Part shown: piece by piece, positions 62,868-64,000 of the stretch
Layout of the letters: each line of letters starts with the position of its first letter
Numbering within the stretch: position 1 is the stretch's first letter
Assembly: GCA_002049495.1 (NCBI GenBank)
Contig: LLYS01000006.1
Location: 1-64,000 of the forward strand
From: Epsilonproteobacteria bacterium tcs-49
GTDB lineage: Bacteria > Campylobacterota > Campylobacteria > Campylobacterales > Sulfurovaceae
Direction of reading: 5' to 3'
Length of the DNA stretch: 64,000 bases
Program-made: the position numbers and the translations under genes
Notes under the pieces: model-generated
The model's input: the letters and a program-made list of their open reading frames with translations, nothing else
What the model was told of the DNA's origin: nothing
Database searches by the model: none

Positions 62868-63344
62868 CTAGATAAAACAGTATTCAAAGTAGGCGCAGCG
62901 CTTGCACTTCCTGTCAAAAACGGCTGCAGGCGGAGCAGGGCGGTCGATGAGGCGCTGGATCTCTTCAAGCACATGCAAAAGCTGCGCTTCGTTCTCTTTT
63001 GTGAGTTCCACGTGGTGGACTTTTTTGTTTTGTCTGTTTTTTTCCAGAAACTCTATCTTGCCCTTCTTGTCGATCCCTTTTTGTTTGAGTTTGTAGAGGT
63101 ACAAAAGGACTTGCCACTTCACCGCTTGGGGGTCGGAGTCGCTTTTTTTGACTTCCACCAGATACTCTTTGGTCAATTTGTCTACTTTGACGTTGTCGAT
63201 GGAGATTTCGGCACTTTTGCTGTGCTCGGCGTTGATCTCGTGCAGCACTTTGCCCATGCGCACATCTTCGCTGTTGTCTTCGAGGTTGATGCGGTTGGCG
63301 TGGAGCCAGCACTGGGTGGGGCAGTGGAAGTAGTAGTTGATCAA
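62868..63344 (-). CDS. cas4: Cas4 exonuclease
   Basis: The 158-aa RecB-type nuclease has an N-terminal Cys region (HCPTQCW), the active-site series GKVLHE...SDSDPQAVKWQ with EVKKS, and the C-terminal [4Fe-4S] ligands CKRCAYFEYC. Cas4 trims prespacers and helps choose PAM and orientation. It is the first gene of the module. Confidence 0.9.
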   Translation of the reverse strand: MINYYFHCPTQCWLHANRINLEDNSEDVRMGKVLHEINAEHSKSAEISIDNVKVDKLTKEYLVEVKKSDSDPQAVKWQVLLYLYKLKQKGIDKKGKIEFLEKNRQNKKVHHVELTKENEAQLLHVLEEIQRLIDRPAPPAAVFDRKCKRCAYFEYCFI

Positions 63345-63370
63345 GGTGCCGGTGATTTTTGATGCGGAAG

Positions 63371-63898
63371 CTATGGGAGAGCCTTTCTTATCTCTTTGGC
63401 GGAGAGATACATCATGGTTTGCAAAGGTCTGGTCGGGAGTTCGCCCGACACGGCGGGCAGTACTTCAAAGCCGTATTGCTGGTAAAAGTCTTGGGCCTCT
63501 TTTTTCGCATCCACGACGATACCGATGCAACCCGCTTGCTCTTCTATGAGCAAAGCAAGGTACAGGATATGCCGTAAAAGTGCTTTGCCGACGCCTCTGC
63601 CGTGATAGCGTCTGTCTACGCCGAGCCTGGCCAGGCGCAGGATGGGAAGCGGATACTTTGGCAGGGTGCGAAACTCTTTTTTATCGATATTTTCTATGTT
63701 GAGCGAAGAGACACTGACAGTTGCGTAGCCTATGGGTGCCGACTTGTTGCTGTTTTGTGCGATGTAGGTCGTGCCGATTTTGTGTTTAAATTGATTTTGG
63801 CCGGCAAATTTGATAAAAAAGCGGTCTATCTCTATGTCGCCGCTGGAAAAGCCGCTTCTATCGTCGGTTTTTCGGAGTTTGCGTATCTCAAGACTCAT
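63371..63898 (-). CDS. GNAT acetyltransferase, TacT-like toxin
   Basis: The 175-aa product has the GNAT core LARLGVDRRYHGRGVGKALLRHIL (acetyl-CoA loop) and AQDFYQQYGFEVLP, with the toxin-type start FSSGDIEIDRFFIKFAGQNQFKHKIG. TacT-type toxins acetylate aminoacyl-tRNA. Its ATG overlaps the end of the antitoxin-like gene, as in TacAT pairs. Confidence 0.8.
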   Translation of the reverse strand: MSLEIRKLRKTDDRSGFSSGDIEIDRFFIKFAGQNQFKHKIGTTYIAQNSNKSAPIGYATVSVSSLNIENIDKKEFRTLPKYPLPILRLARLGVDRRYHGRGVGKALLRHILYLALLIEEQAGCIGIVVDAKKEAQDFYQQYGFEVLPAVSGELPTRPLQTMMYLSAKEIRKALP

Positions 63899-64000
63899 TC
63901 ATCAGCTTTTTCAGGGCTTTGGTGGGTGGTTTCTCGGTGGAGACGACGCTATCGAAGGTGTCTTTTGTGATCGTGATAGAAGGCGGTATGATGATATCAT
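63888..64000 (-). CDS. TacA-like (DUF1778) antitoxin, C-terminal part (partial)
   Basis: The frame enters from beyond the window and ends ITITKDTFDSVVSTEKPPTKALKKLMNES. This matches the toxin-wrapping C-terminus of DUF1778 antitoxins (FD..., PP.PTKALKKL). It overlaps the GNAT gene by 11 nt. Confidence 0.65.
   Translation of the reverse strand, partial: DIIIPPSITITKDTFDSVVSTEKPPTKALKKLMNES

Overview
The window is a piece of a Campylobacterota (epsilonproteobacterial) chromosome. The evidence is an htrA gene followed by a CprRS-like two-component pair, a CJM1_0395-type HExxH-like protein, short tightly overlapping operons and AT-rich -10 elements. I saw no rRNA or tRNA genes. I cannot name the genus.

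Layout. (1) 1-2007: a membrane protein and a 438-aa gene, probably a 5'-truncated mobile-element gene, that abuts a CRISPR array. (2) 2002-48960: a type III CRISPR-Cas island closest to subtype III-D. On the minus strand are a three-repeat array, its leader and an unusual adaptation module (cas2, a 103-aa overlapping gene, cas1, and a second cas2-like gene). On the plus strand is one overlapping operon: cas6, cas10 (GGDD, no HD domain), a csm3-like cas7, csx10, a fused cas7-cas7, a 140-aa type III accessory gene and a TIGR03986-like giant RAMP. Putative effectors follow: a membrane-anchored CARF protein, a 4-TM protein, a Csx1-type CARF-HEPN RNase, a 1-TM protein with a cytosolic domain, and a second 4-TM paralogue. 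The island ends at a second copy of the array, its leader and the neighbouring gene fragment, so diverged direct repeats flank it. (3) 7604-39724: a complete-looking 32,121-bp Mu-like prophage inserted inside csx10. Its termini are TG...CA and the target duplication is GTATA. Removing it restores one in-frame 457-codon csx10 reading frame. (4) 49100-60755: chromosomal genes, including a lipoprotein, xseA, a multi-REC regulator, htrA with RR and HK genes, a KefB-type antiporter, thiS and a MidA/NDUFAF7-like methyltransferase. (5) 60826-63344: an eight-repeat CRISPR array with cas2, cas1 and cas4 but no effector genes in view, next to a TacT-like GNAT gene and the end of its TacA-like antitoxin gene.

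The prophage carries an S24 repressor, a Ner-like gene, a MuA transposase (no MuB seen), GemA and Mor-type genes, lysis genes, a leftward head block and a rightward P2/Mu-type contractile tail block. Inside the tail block is a diversity-generating retroelement: a C-type-lectin-like fibre with a variable region, a 3' hairpin, avd, a template repeat and a reverse transcriptase. All 12 template/variable differences fall at template adenines.

Inference: in this lysogen the type III complex probably lacks its Csx10 subunit, and genes downstream of the prophage are cut off from the cas6 promoter. The least familiar biology is the pair of membrane modules, each a sensor-like protein next to a 4-TM paralogue, on either side of Csx1, together with the doubled cas2 and the 103-aa cas1-overlapping gene.
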